Shown: positions 52,630 to 63,940 of the stretch, piece after piece
Layout: each line of letters starts with the position of its first letter
Position numbering within the stretch: position 1 is the stretch's first letter
From: Amylibacter sp.
GTDB lineage: Bacteria; Pseudomonadota; Alphaproteobacteria; Rhodobacterales; Rhodobacteraceae
NCBI GenBank assembly: GCA_021775355.1
Contig: JAJFHZ010000008.1
Location: 45,655 to 109,654, forward strand
Length of the DNA stretch: 64,000 bases
Direction: 5' to 3'
Program-made: the position numbers and the translations under genes
Notes under the pieces: generated by a model
What the model was told of the DNA's origin: nothing
The model's database searches: none
The model's input: the letters and a program-made list of their open reading frames with translations, nothing else

Positions 52630-54342
52630 ATGACCGCAGAAAACCTATTACCCGTACCCGAACTTTACGCCCCCTTTGATGAGGCGGACAAACTAAAGCA
52701 AGAAGCAGGCGAATTGCCGTCATGGGATCTGACACCGCGTCAGATTTGTGATTTGGAACTGTTGATGAACGGTGGGTTCTACCCGCTTACAGGGTTCTTG
52801 GGACAAGCTGATTATACTTCGGTTGTCGAAAATATGCGCTTGGCTGATGGTACATTATGGCCAATGCCAATTACACTGGATGTAGGGCAAGATTTTGCCA
52901 ACACGTTGGAAACGGGCAAGAAGATAGCTTTGCGCGATCTGGAAGGTGTAATTCTTGCAATCCTAGATGTGTCCGACATCTATACCCCCGACAAATCCAA
53001 AGAGGCCGAATTGGTGTTTGGCGCAGATGACAGCGCACACCCTGCGGTGAACTATCTGCACAACACGGCAGGTGCCGTCTATCTGGGCGGTAAAATCACA
53101 GGCATTAACACCATCACCCATTACGATTTTCGTGCCCGCCGTGACAGCCCGAATGAATTACGTTCATTTTTCCGCAAAGTCGGCTGGCGTCGTATCGTGG
53201 CATTTCAAACCCGCAACCCCTTGCACCGCGCGCATCAGGAACTAACGTTCCGTGCGGCAAAAGAAGCACAGGCCAATCTGTTGATACATCCCATCGTCGG
53301 CATGACAAAACCCGGTGACATTGACCATTTCACCCGTGTGCGCTGCTATGAGGCGGTGCTGGATCAGTACCCATCATCAACCACATCCATGAGCCTGTTG
53401 AACCTTGCCATGCGTATGGCTGGCCCACGTGAAGCGGTTTGGCACGGGCTGATCCGCCGCAATCACGGCTGCACCCACTTTATCGTTGGCCGTGATCACG
53501 CAGGCCCCGGTAAAAACAGTCAGGGCGAAGATTTTTATGGTCCTTATGAAGCGCAGGATTTATTCCGTGAACATCAGGATGAAATGGGCATCGAAATGGT
53601 CGATTTCAAACATATGGTCTATGTGCAGGAACGCGCACAATATGAGGCGGTTGACGAGATTGAAGACAAGGAAAACGTCACCATTCTGAATATATCAGGC
53701 ACAGAACTGCGCCGCCGCCTATCTGAAGGTTTGGAAATTCCTGAATGGTTTTCTTTTCCCGCAGTTGTCGACGAATTGCGCCGCTCAAAACCGGCCCGAT
53801 CCAAACAGGGCTTCACGGTATTTTTCACAGGCTTTTCCGGTTCCGGAAAATCCACTGTCGCCAATGCACTAATGGTTAAATTGATGGAAATGGGCGGGCG
53901 TCCTGTGACCTTACTGGACGGTGACATCGTGCGCAAAAACCTATCATCCGAGCTGGGCTTTTCTAAAGAACATCGCGATCTAAACATCCGGCGCATCGGT
54001 TATGTCGCTTCCGAGATTACCAAAAACGGTGGCATCGCCATTTGTGCGCCGATCGCGCCTTATGCAACAACACGCCGTGCCGTACGTGAGGATATTGAAG
54101 CATTCGGTGCCTTTATTGAAGTACATGTCGCAACTTCGATCGAGGAATGCGAACGCCGCGACCGCAAAGGCCTATATAAACTGGCGCGCGAAGGTAAAAT
54201 TAAAGAGTTTACAGGAATTTCAGACCCTTATGATGTGCCGGAAAATGCTGAAATCAGTTTGGAAACCGAAAATGTTGAAGTTGATAACTGTGCGCATCAG
54301 GTGATTTTGACTCTGGAAAGCATGGGGCTGATTAAAGCCTAA
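52630..54342 (+). CDS. Bifunctional sulfate adenylyltransferase/adenylylsulfate kinase
   Basis: A 570-residue fusion that activates sulfate to APS and then PAPS. Residues 1-390 form an ATP-sulfurylase of the Sat/Met3 type: the motifs are QTRNPLHRAHQEL and GRDHAGPGKNSQG. Residues 395-570 form APS kinase (CysC type) with the P-loop GFSGSGKST and the later DLNIRRIGYVASEI. Start ATG 52630 is used; 52609 is an in-frame alternative. A strong terminator follows. It may supply PAPS for sulfation or assimilation. Confidence 0.94.
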   Translation: MTAENLLPVPELYAPFDEADKLKQEAGELPSWDLTPRQICDLELLMNGGFYPLTGFLGQADYTSVVENMRLADGTLWPMPITLDVGQDFANTLETGKKIALRDLEGVILAILDVSDIYTPDKSKEAELVFGADDSAHPAVNYLHNTAGAVYLGGKITGINTITHYDFRARRDSPNELRSFFRKVGWRRIVAFQTRNPLHRAHQELTFRAAKEAQANLLIHPIVGMTKPGDIDHFTRVRCYEAVLDQYPSSTTSMSLLNLAMRMAGPREAVWHGLIRRNHGCTHFIVGRDHAGPGKNSQGEDFYGPYEAQDLFREHQDEMGIEMVDFKHMVYVQERAQYEAVDEIEDKENVTILNISGTELRRRLSEGLEIPEWFSFPAVVDELRRSKPARSKQGFTVFFTGFSGSGKSTVANALMVKLMEMGGRPVTLLDGDIVRKNLSSELGFSKEHRDLNIRRIGYVASEITKNGGIAICAPIAPYATTRRAVREDIEAFGAFIEVHVATSIEECERRDRKGLYKLAREGKIKEFTGISDPYDVPENAEISLETENVEVDNCAHQVILTLESMGLIKA

Positions 54343-54361
54343 CAGCACCCCTATTTTATTC

Positions 54362-54393
54362 AAAAAACCCGCTTCACCGAGCGGGTTTTTTTT
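54362..54393 (+). terminator. Strong intrinsic terminator after sat-cysC fusion
   Basis: AAACCCGCT-N6-AGCGGGTTT followed by a run of T; 54362-54393, 20 bp after the stop codon. Confidence 0.88.
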
Positions 54394-54479
54394 ATAATCA
54401 AATGCGAAAATTTGACCTTCTACCGGGCATGTGGAAGGAGCATGGCGAACCTATGGGGCAATTCGACTAGCTTTTATTC

Positions 54480-55364
54480 CTATTCCGACTGGAAACCTTG
54501 CGGATCAAGACCTGCTACACGTACCGAACCAACTGAGCTTAGAACACGATCGAAGGCGAGGCCAACCGGCGTGGGGTTGAGTTTGTTATCAACAAGATTG
54601 ATCTTTGGGTAGCCACCGTCCCATTTGTAGGGATTGGCTGCAAACCAAGCATGCCGTTCTACAAACGGCAATTTCTCCATCATTAGAATTGCAGATTTTG
54701 CAAATGCGGCATTTTGTTTATGAGTGGCGGCTTCCGGGCGACTCCAATCTATCATGGCAAACTCGGTGACCCAGATCGGTCTTTTATATTCTGCGTGTAC
54801 AGCTTTCAGCCATTTTCTGAAGCTACCGATATTTCCGTCCTTTGAATAATAGTGAACCGCCATGAAATCCACGCGCAGACCTTTGGCCTTTACCTGATCC
54901 ATGAACCGTCTCTGCCACGAACCTCGGCCAAGTGTACCGCCCTGTGTGGTTGCCGGGCTGCCAAGACGTAGCCCTCTTGCCTCTAGCTTTGGCCAAAGTG
55001 CAACGGCCTTCTTTACCGAAATACTGGACTGATGGCTGCCACTGCCGCGATTAGGCTCGTTGAAGCCTAAAAGCGTGGTAACGCGCAAATTTGATTTGAT
55101 CTTTTTGTTGACGTCACTGACACCGTGGATCATCGGCACAAATTCCACGGAACGCGCGCGCTTTTTTTCGTGCCACATCTGGTCTGCCCGCCAGTTGTAG
55201 TACCAGCCAAGCGCCGGCGTGCGTTCAATCCACTCGAGCGTCATATTGCGAGAGTCTTCCCATGCACCGATGCCGGCTTTCTGCGCAACGGCTGGATGCG
55301 TCATAAGCAACAATCCCAATATGAAGGCAAATATCCTGATATTTTTATCCTCACGGTTTTCCAC
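54480..55364 (-). CDS. Exported glycoside hydrolase, GH128-like (Asl1-like catalytic domain)
   Basis: About 294 residues. A signal peptide (IRIFAFILGLLLMTHPAVAQ) precedes one TIM-barrel domain of the Asl1/GH128 type. The two catalytic glutamates are expected in LLGFNEPNRGSGS and PIWVTEFAMIDW. Other family text is RLGSPATTQGG and DFMAVHYYSKDG. GH128 enzymes cleave beta-1,3-glucans such as laminarin. The start codon is uncertain: GTG 55364 or TTG 55391, without a clear binding site. It stands alone. Confidence 0.8.
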   Translation of the reverse strand: MENREDKNIRIFAFILGLLLMTHPAVAQKAGIGAWEDSRNMTLEWIERTPALGWYYNWRADQMWHEKKRARSVEFVPMIHGVSDVNKKIKSNLRVTTLLGFNEPNRGSGSHQSSISVKKAVALWPKLEARGLRLGSPATTQGGTLGRGSWQRRFMDQVKAKGLRVDFMAVHYYSKDGNIGSFRKWLKAVHAEYKRPIWVTEFAMIDWSRPEAATHKQNAAFAKSAILMMEKLPFVERHAWFAANPYKWDGGYPKINLVDNKLNPTPVGLAFDRVLSSVGSVRVAGLDPQGFQSE

Positions 55365-55600
55365 AAGGCTAAAAATGAAACTAGGTAACAATGTGACTGT
55401 AACAGGACATCATTGAGGCAAAAGTAAGAGGAGCGCTGAAAGGTATCAATCTTGATTATTGAAAGAGTTTTATAAGCTAGGCCACACAATAGATTTAAAC
55501 AATGTTTCGACAGCCGACAAAATACCGGCCACACGCCTGACCCTGCGATAATAGCGAGCTCCATATGACCGAATGATAACGCGCTGAGGTGCAGCAAACC

Positions 55601-55828
55601 CTAATGCACGCTCACGGGCGTGAAGTCATTGGTGCGCGCCACGGCAAAAGCCAGTTCGCGATCTTTAACTAACGCCAAACGCTCGCCGTCTTCGGAATGG
55701 ATGGCATAGACCGTGTCATAGCCTGCGGTTTCTTCACGCATATCTTCGGGTAAATCCGCCTGTGCAACTGTACGCACATAAACCCTGCGTTCAATTCCGT
55801 GTTTTGCAAAATCAAATTTCGTATCCAT
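55601..55828 (-). CDS. DUF1150 family protein
   Basis: A 75-residue protein with the DUF1150 pattern YVRTVAQADLPEDMRE and DTVYAIHSEDGERLALVKDRELAF (key residues LYAIHxxDGxxLA-type). In alphaproteobacteria it regularly follows small heat-shock genes, as here (9 bp after hsp20). Function unknown; probably part of the heat-shock operon. Confidence 0.92.
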   Translation of the reverse strand: MDTKFDFAKHGIERRVYVRTVAQADLPEDMREETAGYDTVYAIHSEDGERLALVKDRELAFAVARTNDFTPVSVH

Positions 55829-55837
55829 AAGCTACCT

Positions 55838-56251
55838 CTACTTCTTGTTTATATTGATGGTTTGAACAACCGCATCAGCTACAGAGCGTTGCAAATCAAC
55901 ATGCAACAACCCGTTTTCCATCGACGCGCCGCCGACCTCTACCCCGTCAGCCAATACGAAACTGCGTTGAAACTGGCGTGCCGCTATTCCGCGATGCAGA
56001 AATATACGCCCGTCAGCGTCATCCACTTGACGTCCACGGATCACCAACTGTGCATTTTCCAGCGTGATTGACAGGTCTTCTTCACGAAAACCCGCAACCG
56101 CCAAAGTAATGCGGTAGGTGTTGTCAGCACTTTGTTCGATGTTGTAAGGGGGGTAGCCTTCGTTGCCAGACTTCGCCGTACGTTCCACAAGGCGGTCCAA
56201 CTGTTCAAATCCCAATAAGAAGGGATGCGAGGCAAAAGATATTTTCGTCAT
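55838..56251 (-). CDS. Small heat-shock protein, Hsp20/IbpA family
   Basis: A 137-residue ATP-independent chaperone. The N-terminus FASHPFLLGFEQLDRLVE is IbpA-like, and the alpha-crystallin domain spans NTYRITLAVAGFREEDLSITLENAQLVIRG (key AVAGFREEDL) to the ASMENGLLHVDL strand. It binds unfolded proteins. A sigma-32-type promoter lies upstream. Co-transcribed with DUF1150. Confidence 0.93.
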   Translation of the reverse strand: MTKISFASHPFLLGFEQLDRLVERTAKSGNEGYPPYNIEQSADNTYRITLAVAGFREEDLSITLENAQLVIRGRQVDDADGRIFLHRGIAARQFQRSFVLADGVEVGGASMENGLLHVDLQRSVADAVVQTININKK

Positions 56252-56308
56252 GATGATAGCCCTTTAAAAGCGACTGTTCCGGCCCCAGATTTGGCGACCT
56301 TGTGACTA

Positions 56309-56337
56309 ATATGGGGGCTTTGGCGGGGATTCTCAAG
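56309..56337 (-). promoter_or_regulatory. Heat-shock (RpoH) promoter of hsp20
   Basis: On the minus strand, CTTGAGA (56337-56331) and CCCCATAT (56316-56309) are separated by 14 bp, close to the RpoH consensus CTTGAAA and CCCCATNT. The predicted start, near 56302, leaves a leader of about 50 nt before the hsp20 ATG. Confidence 0.8.
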
Positions 56338-56421
56338 ACCCTTTGTAAATCTACGCTTTGAGGTCACTGCATTTCGCGGTATAAACGTGTCAACACAACA
56401 GTTTTCGGACAATTTACCATC

Positions 56422-56643
56422 ATGACTGACAAATTGGGCAGAATGGATCATTTCGAAGTTTTGCATGCAGAACTTTTGCAAATGCAGCAGGAACATCGCG
56501 ATTTGGATGACGCGATAGAGGCGCTGCATGAGCGTGTCAGCCCCGATATTTTGCTATTGCAACGGTTAAAACGTAAAAAACTGTTACTTAAAGACAAAAT
56601 TCAACGTCTAGAGGACGACATTTTACCGGATATTATTGCGTAA
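56422..56643 (+). CDS. YdcH family protein (DUF465)
   Basis: A 73-residue coiled-coil protein: [20 protein letters not shown] and [19 protein letters not shown]. Matches the DUF465/YdcH family common in proteobacteria; function unknown. It is divergent from hsp20 and 53 bp before purE. Confidence 0.88.
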   Translation: MTDKLGRMDHFEVLHAELLQMQQEHRDLDDAIEALHERVSPDILLLQRLKRKKLLLKDKIQRLEDDILPDIIA

Positions 56644-56696
56644 AGCCCCATTTTCAGTCTATACCCCGCTTTCTGGTACAGGAAAGTTTTGAAGCC

Positions 56697-57185
56697 ATGA
56701 CAGATATAAAAGTTGGAATTATCATGGGTAGCCAGTCTGATTGGCCCACCATGAAAGAAGCCGCCACTATTTTAGATGAACTGGGCGTAAGCTATGAGAC
56801 GAAAATCGTCTCGGCACACCGCACCCCTGATCGTTTGTGGGAATATGGCAAGACCGCTATCAAACGCGGCTTGCAGGTGATTATTGCAGGCGCAGGCGGC
56901 GCCGCGCATTTACCGGGCATGATGGCGTCAAAAACCCGCGTACCTGTTTTGGGCGTGCCTATTCAAACCAAAGCATTGTCAGGTGTCGATAGTCTTTACT
57001 CCATCGTACAAATGCCCAAGGGTTTTCCTGTGGGGACAATGGCCATCGGTGCTGCGGGGGCAGCCAATGCAGGCCTGATGGCGGCTGCAATTCTGGCCAA
57101 TAACGACACAGAACTGGCCAAACGGCTGGACGACTGGCGCACAACTCTTTCCGCTTCTATCGCAGATGAACCATCAGATGACTAA
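56697..57185 (+). CDS. purE: N5-carboxyaminoimidazole ribonucleotide mutase
   Basis: A 162-residue class I PurE in purine synthesis. Motifs are [30 protein letters not shown] and [12 protein letters not shown]. Its end overlaps purK by 8 bp, so both steps of the carboxylation are coupled. Confidence 0.96.
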   Translation: MTDIKVGIIMGSQSDWPTMKEAATILDELGVSYETKIVSAHRTPDRLWEYGKTAIKRGLQVIIAGAGGAAHLPGMMASKTRVPVLGVPIQTKALSGVDSLYSIVQMPKGFPVGTMAIGAAGAANAGLMAAAILANNDTELAKRLDDWRTTLSASIADEPSDD

Positions 57186-58254
57186 AGTTTTATCTCAAGG
57201 TGCGACCATCGGCATTCTTGGCGGTGGTCAATTGGGCCGGATGCTATCAGTGGCAGCGTCGCGCTTGGGGTTTAAGACACATATTTTTGAGCCGGGCGCA
57301 AATCCACCTGCGGGCCAGGTGGCGGACGCTGTGACGACTGCACCCTATTCTGATCTGGATGCACTTATAGCGTTTGCAAATAGCGTTGACGTGATTACTT
57401 TTGAATTTGAAAACATCCCAACACAGGCACTGGACGCACTTGAAAAGTTACGCCCTGTTTTACCTGCACGCAATGCGCTGGCCACCAGTCAGGATCGTAT
57501 TGTTGAAAAAGAGTTCCTGTCCAATCATGGCCTGAATGTGGCCCCGTATGCCAATGTGGGAACAGCAGAAGAATTAAGTACAGCGGTTGCCTTTGTTGGT
57601 ACACCCTCCATCCTGAAAACCCGCCGTTTCGGTTATGACGGCAAAGGGCAATCGCGTCTAAAAACGGCAGATGACGCAGCCAAAGCTTGGGATAATTTGG
57701 GCAACACGCCATGCGTTCTGGAAGGTTTCATAGATTTTACCCATGAAGTATCTGTCATTGGTGCACGCTCACAATCAGGCGAAGTGGTTTGTTATGATCC
57801 CGGTGAAAACGTCCACCGCGACGGAATTTTACACACCACCACACTGCCCGCAAAACTAACTTCTGCCCAGCGCACAGATGCCATAATCCTGACAGGGCAA
57901 ATCCTAAATGCGCTTGATTATGTCGGCGTCATGGGTGTGGAGCTTTTCGTCACACCTTCAGGCTTGATCGTGAATGAGATCGCACCGCGCGTACATAATT
58001 CAGGACACTGGACACAAAACGGATGCGTGATTGATCAGTTTGAACAACATATCCGCGCTGTGGCGGGCTGGCCATTGGGCAACGGAAAACGGCACTCTAA
58101 TGTGGTGATGACCAACCTGATCGGGGACGAGGTTTTGGACGTCGCAAAGCTGTCATCAGACGCCAATATCGGTTTGCACCTGTATGGTAAGGCTGATGTC
58201 AAGCCCGGTCGCAAGATGGGCCATGTCAACAAAATCACCGAGCCTGCAACTTAG
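57178..58254 (+). CDS. purK: 5-(carboxyamino)imidazole ribonucleotide synthase
   Basis: A 358-residue ATP-grasp enzyme that carboxylates AIR using bicarbonate. The Rossmann start is [21 protein letters not shown], the ATP-grasp domain contains [13 protein letters not shown], and the metal-binding end is [14 protein letters not shown]. Start 57178 is preferred over 57166. It is convergent with the lipase gene, with stops overlapping by 4 bp. Confidence 0.95.
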   Translation: MTKVLSQGATIGILGGGQLGRMLSVAASRLGFKTHIFEPGANPPAGQVADAVTTAPYSDLDALIAFANSVDVITFEFENIPTQALDALEKLRPVLPARNALATSQDRIVEKEFLSNHGLNVAPYANVGTAEELSTAVAFVGTPSILKTRRFGYDGKGQSRLKTADDAAKAWDNLGNTPCVLEGFIDFTHEVSVIGARSQSGEVVCYDPGENVHRDGILHTTTLPAKLTSAQRTDAIILTGQILNALDYVGVMGVELFVTPSGLIVNEIAPRVHNSGHWTQNGCVIDQFEQHIRAVAGWPLGNGKRHSNVVMTNLIGDEVLDVAKLSSDANIGLHLYGKADVKPGRKMGHVNKITEPAT

Positions 58255-58949
58255 TCTGCGTGCTTAAAGTGACCTTCGCGCAGAAAAGTGGCAACCTGTT
58301 TAAAAACTGCAGGGCTATTCATCATGAACGTGTGGGTCACATCCAGCACGATATGATTGGACATCCCTGCAACCTTGGTACTTTCGACCGAAACCTTACC
58401 GTCATCATCGCCGTCAATCAGCGATGAAAAAAGCGGCGACACGCTTTGGTTGCCCGCGATAACACCCAGCGAAAAATCTACCGGGCCCAAAGTATTCGGC
58501 ACACTCATAGGTCCCGTTCCCAGCTGATGACCCGCTACACCGTTGATCATATCGAAACCGGGTACATTACCCAACTTATCGACAACCGGTGATCCTTTGT
58601 TGGGTGGGCCCAACATCACAACATGGCCCAGATTTTTTGGCTTGTTTTCAGCGTGTTTCAGATAGTATCGCACTAGGATACCACCCAGTGAATGGGTGAC
58701 AAAATGTATCTGCTCCGTTTCCTTACAAAACGTCATGGACGCAGGGATAATTGTCAGGGCCAAGTCTTCAATGCGGCCTTCCGTGGAGGGATAATCTACA
58801 TTGACCACATCATAACCAATGCTTTGCAGTGCCTTTTTCATGACGATAAATGAAGATGATGAACGCGCTAACCCGTGTATCAACAACACACAATCCGCCG
58901 AAACGGGGTTGGCAATTAGCATTACCAATATTGTCAGGATATATTTCAT
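58251..58949 (-). CDS. Exported alpha/beta-hydrolase (lipase-like)
   Basis: A 232-residue protein with a signal peptide ending near VSADC. The oxyanion strand is [13 protein letters not shown], and the nucleophile elbow is [14 protein letters not shown], with Ser in the T-H-S-L-G motif. Asp is probably in [14 protein letters not shown] and His in [10 protein letters not shown]. Similar proteins occur in many proteobacteria; the ester substrate is unknown. It is downstream of the transporter gene on the same strand. Confidence 0.85.
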   Translation of the reverse strand: MKYILTILVMLIANPVSADCVLLIHGLARSSSSFIVMKKALQSIGYDVVNVDYPSTEGRIEDLALTIIPASMTFCKETEQIHFVTHSLGGILVRYYLKHAENKPKNLGHVVMLGPPNKGSPVVDKLGNVPGFDMINGVAGHQLGTGPMSVPNTLGPVDFSLGVIAGNQSVSPLFSSLIDGDDDGKVSVESTKVAGMSNHIVLDVTHTFMMNSPAVFKQVATFLREGHFKHAD

Positions 58950-58982
58950 ATAGTTCTATCTAATTGCTGGCACAGGAAATTT

Positions 58983-59822
58983 CTAGTCCCTTTGCCCCAC
59001 CCAGACCGACAACCCGATACCGCCCAGAACCAATGCTGATGCGATGGTAAAATCAAGCGTCCAGACCTCATCCAGAAACACCATGCCGCCAGCCATTGCA
59101 ATCAGTGGGACGGTCAGTTGTGCAACCGCAGCCGTGCTGGTTTGCAGGCGCGGCAGGACATAGAACCACAGGATATAGCCAAGGGCTGAAGTGACACCGC
59201 CTGAAAGACACGCCAAAGCTATACCCGCGCTGCTGAGCATCTCAGGATTTGTGACAATCCAGACGAGCGCCGCAATCGGCGTGGCGCAGACAAAGCTTGC
59301 AGCGGTTGCAATCAATGCTTGTTCAACCTTTTGCCCTGCAAGCGAGTAGATACCCCAACCAAAGCCCGCCGCAATCATCAAAGCAGCACCGTTTAGATCA
59401 ATTGCAACCGTGCTGGGATTCAGCACATAAGCAAGGCCCAATAGACCGATGGCAGCCCCCACCCATTGCAGCGGTTTGGGTTGATTCCCCCGCACCACTG
59501 CGCCCGCAAACATGGTGATCTGCACCATGCCAAACAGCAGTAATGCCCCAAGACCCGCTTGCAAGACAGAGTACGCAAAAGAAAAACCTATAGCATACAG
59601 TGCCAACCCCAAAACCGCATCCAAACGTGGCTTAATCAGAACACCGCCCTTGAACGCGCCCTGCAACCACAGGATAAGAAGTAAAACTACTGCCCCGGAT
59701 GCCAGCCGCAACACCGCAAACGACGCAGGCCCAATGGCCCCATCCGCAAGGGCGGCGCGGTTGATTACCGAGTTCGCCGCGAAAGCAATCATCGTCAATG
59801 TGGTTAGAAGGACGATGCGCAT
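58983..59822 (-). CDS. EamA/DMT-family transporter
   Basis: A 279-residue protein with about ten membrane helices in two EamA repeats. The N-terminal FAANSVINRAAL and LWLQGAF, and the C-terminal GGVTSALGYILWFYVLPRLQTSTAA, are typical. DMT transporters export amino acids or metabolites. It follows metY with 4 bp between, suggesting cotranscription and perhaps export of a sulfur amino acid, which is a guess. Confidence 0.88.
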   Translation of the reverse strand: MRIVLLTTLTMIAFAANSVINRAALADGAIGPASFAVLRLASGAVVLLLILWLQGAFKGGVLIKPRLDAVLGLALYAIGFSFAYSVLQAGLGALLLFGMVQITMFAGAVVRGNQPKPLQWVGAAIGLLGLAYVLNPSTVAIDLNGAALMIAAGFGWGIYSLAGQKVEQALIATAASFVCATPIAALVWIVTNPEMLSSAGIALACLSGGVTSALGYILWFYVLPRLQTSTAAVAQLTVPLIAMAGGMVFLDEVWTLDFTIASALVLGGIGLSVWVGQRD

Positions 59823-59826
59823 GTGC

Positions 59827-61119
59827 TTATTTCAAAGCCTCATCCAGTGCCTGATCCAGATCGGCAATCAGATCTTCGGCATTTTCAATCCCGATGGAAA
59901 CCCGCAACATATCGGGTGCTGCCCCCGCCGCCACCTGTTGTTCTTCTGTCAATTGGCGGTGCGTGGTCGATGCCGAATGAATAATCAGCGACCGCGTATC
60001 ACCCAAATTGGCCACATGGCTGAACAGATTGACGGCACTGACCAGCTTCACGCAGGCCTCATATCCGCCTTTCACAGCGAACGTGAACAAAGCACCCGCA
60101 CCTTTTGGATAGACCTGTTGTTGGCGTGCATAATAGGGCGAGCTTTCAAGCCCTGCATAGGTAACGGACGCAATCCTTGGGTCATTTTCCAACCAATTCG
60201 CCACGATTTTTGCATTATGCACATGGCGTTCCATGCGCAAGCTAAGGGTCTCAATCCCCATCAGGGTATAATGTGCGGCTTGTGGGTTCAAAGTCATGCC
60301 CAAATCGCGCAGCCCCACTGCGATGCCATGCAGGGTAAAGGCCAGATTACCAAAGGTTTCATGGAATTTCAGCCCGTGATAGGCAGGTTCAGGTTGCGAC
60401 AGGGACGGGAACTTGTCATTTTGCGACCAGTCAAACTTGCCGCTATCAACCACACAACCGCCCATAACCGTGCCATTGCCAGTTAGGTATTTTGTGGTCG
60501 AATGCACCACCAATGTGGCCCCCATCTCAATCGGGCGGCACAGATAAGGTGTGGCGGACGTGTTATCGACAATCAAAGGCAGGCCAGCCGCATCAGCAAC
60601 TTTCGCCACTGCGGGAATGTCGGTTACATAACCGCCAGGATTCGAAATGCTTTCGCAAAACACCGCACGGGTGTCATCGTCTATTGCTGCAGCCAGTACA
60701 TCCAGATCATCGAAATCAACAAATGTCACCGACCAGCCAAAACGTTTGATGGTTTGGCCAAGCTGCGTGACACTGCCACCATATAACCGGGTCGAGGCCA
60801 CCACATTGCAGCCCGGCTGCATCAGCGGGAACAGGGCCATAATCTGGGCTGCATGGCCCGATGAGCAACACACTGCCCCAATGCCGCCTTCCAACGTGGC
60901 AATGCGTTCTTGCAACGCCGACACTGTCGGATTGGTCAGGCGTGAATAGATGTAGCCCACCTCTTGCAGGTTAAACAACGCAGCCGCGTGATCGGCATCA
61001 CGAAACACATAAGCGGTTGTCTGGTAAATGGGCACTTGGCGTGCACCTGTTGCGGGGTCAGGGCGTGCGCCTGCGTGTACCTGTAATGTATCAAAGCCGT
61101 ATTGTGGTGTATCTGTCAT
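59827..61119 (-). CDS. metY: O-acetylhomoserine aminocarboxypropyltransferase/cysteine synthase
   Basis: A 430-residue PLP enzyme that adds sulfide or methanethiol to O-acetylhomoserine. The PLP lysine is in VVHSTTKYLTGNGT, and MetY features are QTTAYVFRDADHAAALFNL and SSGHAAQ. Start ATG 61119 follows GAGGGATAC. A CoA-binding protein gene lies 13 bp upstream and EamA is downstream on the same strand. No SAM-II riboswitch was found in the gap. Confidence 0.94.
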   Translation of the reverse strand: MTDTPQYGFDTLQVHAGARPDPATGARQVPIYQTTAYVFRDADHAAALFNLQEVGYIYSRLTNPTVSALQERIATLEGGIGAVCCSSGHAAQIMALFPLMQPGCNVVASTRLYGGSVTQLGQTIKRFGWSVTFVDFDDLDVLAAAIDDDTRAVFCESISNPGGYVTDIPAVAKVADAAGLPLIVDNTSATPYLCRPIEMGATLVVHSTTKYLTGNGTVMGGCVVDSGKFDWSQNDKFPSLSQPEPAYHGLKFHETFGNLAFTLHGIAVGLRDLGMTLNPQAAHYTLMGIETLSLRMERHVHNAKIVANWLENDPRIASVTYAGLESSPYYARQQQVYPKGAGALFTFAVKGGYEACVKLVSAVNLFSHVANLGDTRSLIIHSASTTHRQLTEEQQVAAGAAPDMLRVSIGIENAEDLIADLDQALDEALK

Positions 61120-61132
61120 ATCTTTGTATCCC

Positions 61133-61615
61133 TCAAAGTTTTGATGAAATAATGCCGGTGTTGATACCGGCACGGCGCAGCTCTCCATATAGCCGTTGGT
61201 ATTCGATTTTCGGGCAGCGGTTCTGGATTACTTGCAGGCCTGCGTCCGTTGCCTGTCTTGCAGCCTCTGCATGTTCCACGCCCACCTGCATCCAAACCGT
61301 TTTCAACCTGTCCCCCAAGTGTTCAATCGCAGTGTCAACCAATGCGGGCACAAACGCGGGGCGGCGAAAAATGTCCAGCATATCGACAGGGGTGTCTTTG
61401 GGGATGTCTTCAATACTTGCCAGAATGGTCTCACCAAACAGGGTTTGACCTGCCGAGGCTGGATTGATCGGGATCACGCGATAACCGCGCATATTAAGAT
61501 AGCGCGTCACGAAATAGGATGGGCGTACAGGATTGGTAGAAACCCCAACCGCGGCGATCACCTTGGTTTCATCCAGAATTTTTTGTAGCAGAGCGTCTGT
61601 GGGTGTACTGGTCAT
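61133..61615 (-). CDS. CoA-binding (YccU-like) domain protein
   Basis: A 160-residue Rossmann protein of the CoA_binding_2 family: VIAAVGVSTNPVRPSYFVTRYL near the start, YRVIPINP, and VWMQVGVEHAEAARQA. These are single-domain proteins that may bind CoA or act in regulation. It precedes metY by 13 bp, so cotranscription is likely. Confidence 0.9.
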   Translation of the reverse strand: MTSTPTDALLQKILDETKVIAAVGVSTNPVRPSYFVTRYLNMRGYRVIPINPASAGQTLFGETILASIEDIPKDTPVDMLDIFRRPAFVPALVDTAIEHLGDRLKTVWMQVGVEHAEAARQATDAGLQVIQNRCPKIEYQRLYGELRRAGINTGIISSKL

Positions 61616-61633
61616 AATTAGCTGTTATTCACA

Positions 61634-62050
61634 TCAATTCCGTGAGGGGTAAATACCAACAACAGCGATACAGTTTTTCAACGCGAGTGCCGGTGTAACG
61701 GGCTGGTCACCTGTTTTGGCATTCACAGTACCGTTATTCACATAACTGCCTTGGCTGTAGTCGGGCAATCCCGGTGCTTGGCCTACTCCAATAACAGCCT
61801 TGCCACGTAAATCCGGCAAAGCAAATGTGGTGCGGCCATCCCCGCCATAATATGTTCCCAATAATGAAAACAGGGCGTCATATTCAAAGATAGCCAATAA
61901 TTGCCCATCGGTTTCCAGCCAGCCCCTTGGGCAGAAATTTGCGGCAGTTATCATGATTTCACCAACATAGGGGTTGTCACCGGCTTGTACGGGGGCCGAT
62001 AGTCCAACGCTACAAATTCCCGCAAGAGCGGCTTTGATAATCGTCTTCAT
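61634..62050 (-). CDS. Exported phage tail collar domain protein
   Basis: A 138-residue protein with a signal peptide (ALAGICSVGLSAPVQAGD). The rest is a phage tail collar domain: VGEIMITAANFCPRGWLETDGQLL, then YDALFSLLGTYYGGDGRTTFALPDLRGKAVIGVG (key GWLxTDGQLL, LLGTYYGGDGRTTFxLPDLRG). The domain is known from tail fibres and from microcystin-dependent proteins. A secreted stand-alone version is not a phage gene in this context. No other phage gene is near. Confidence 0.88.
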   Translation of the reverse strand: MKTIIKAALAGICSVGLSAPVQAGDNPYVGEIMITAANFCPRGWLETDGQLLAIFEYDALFSLLGTYYGGDGRTTFALPDLRGKAVIGVGQAPGLPDYSQGSYVNNGTVNAKTGDQPVTPALALKNCIAVVGIYPSRN

Positions 62051-62133
62051 GATCTCTCCTTTAACATCTGTGCATTCTTATTTTTAAAGGAACACCAATT
62101 CCACCCTTTTAAAATGATTCTTTATGTAAAAAA

Positions 62134-62155
62134 GGGGCCGCCCGCAGGCAGCCCC
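62134..62155 (-). terminator. Terminator after groEL
   Basis: On the minus strand GGGGCTGCC (62155-62147) pairs with GGCGGCCCC (62142-62134), with one G-U pair, then TTTTTT follows. It lies about 100 bp after the groEL stop codon. Confidence 0.82.
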
Positions 62156-62256
62156 AAATCATTATAAGCGTTAGTGTGGTTACCGCTGTCGGGGTTTCAC
62201 AAGTGAAAACCCTGTCGCGGAAAGTCGTTTTGTCCCCTTGGGGCCAAAGCCGACTT

Positions 62257-63933
<1,677 letters not shown>

Positions 63934-63940
63934 TTAGCGC

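Noticed and set aside
62192..62212. GGGTTTCAC/GTGAAAACCC hairpin after groEL
   Set aside because: The stem needs a bulge and has no U-run; the stronger terminator at 62134-62155 explains the end of the operon.
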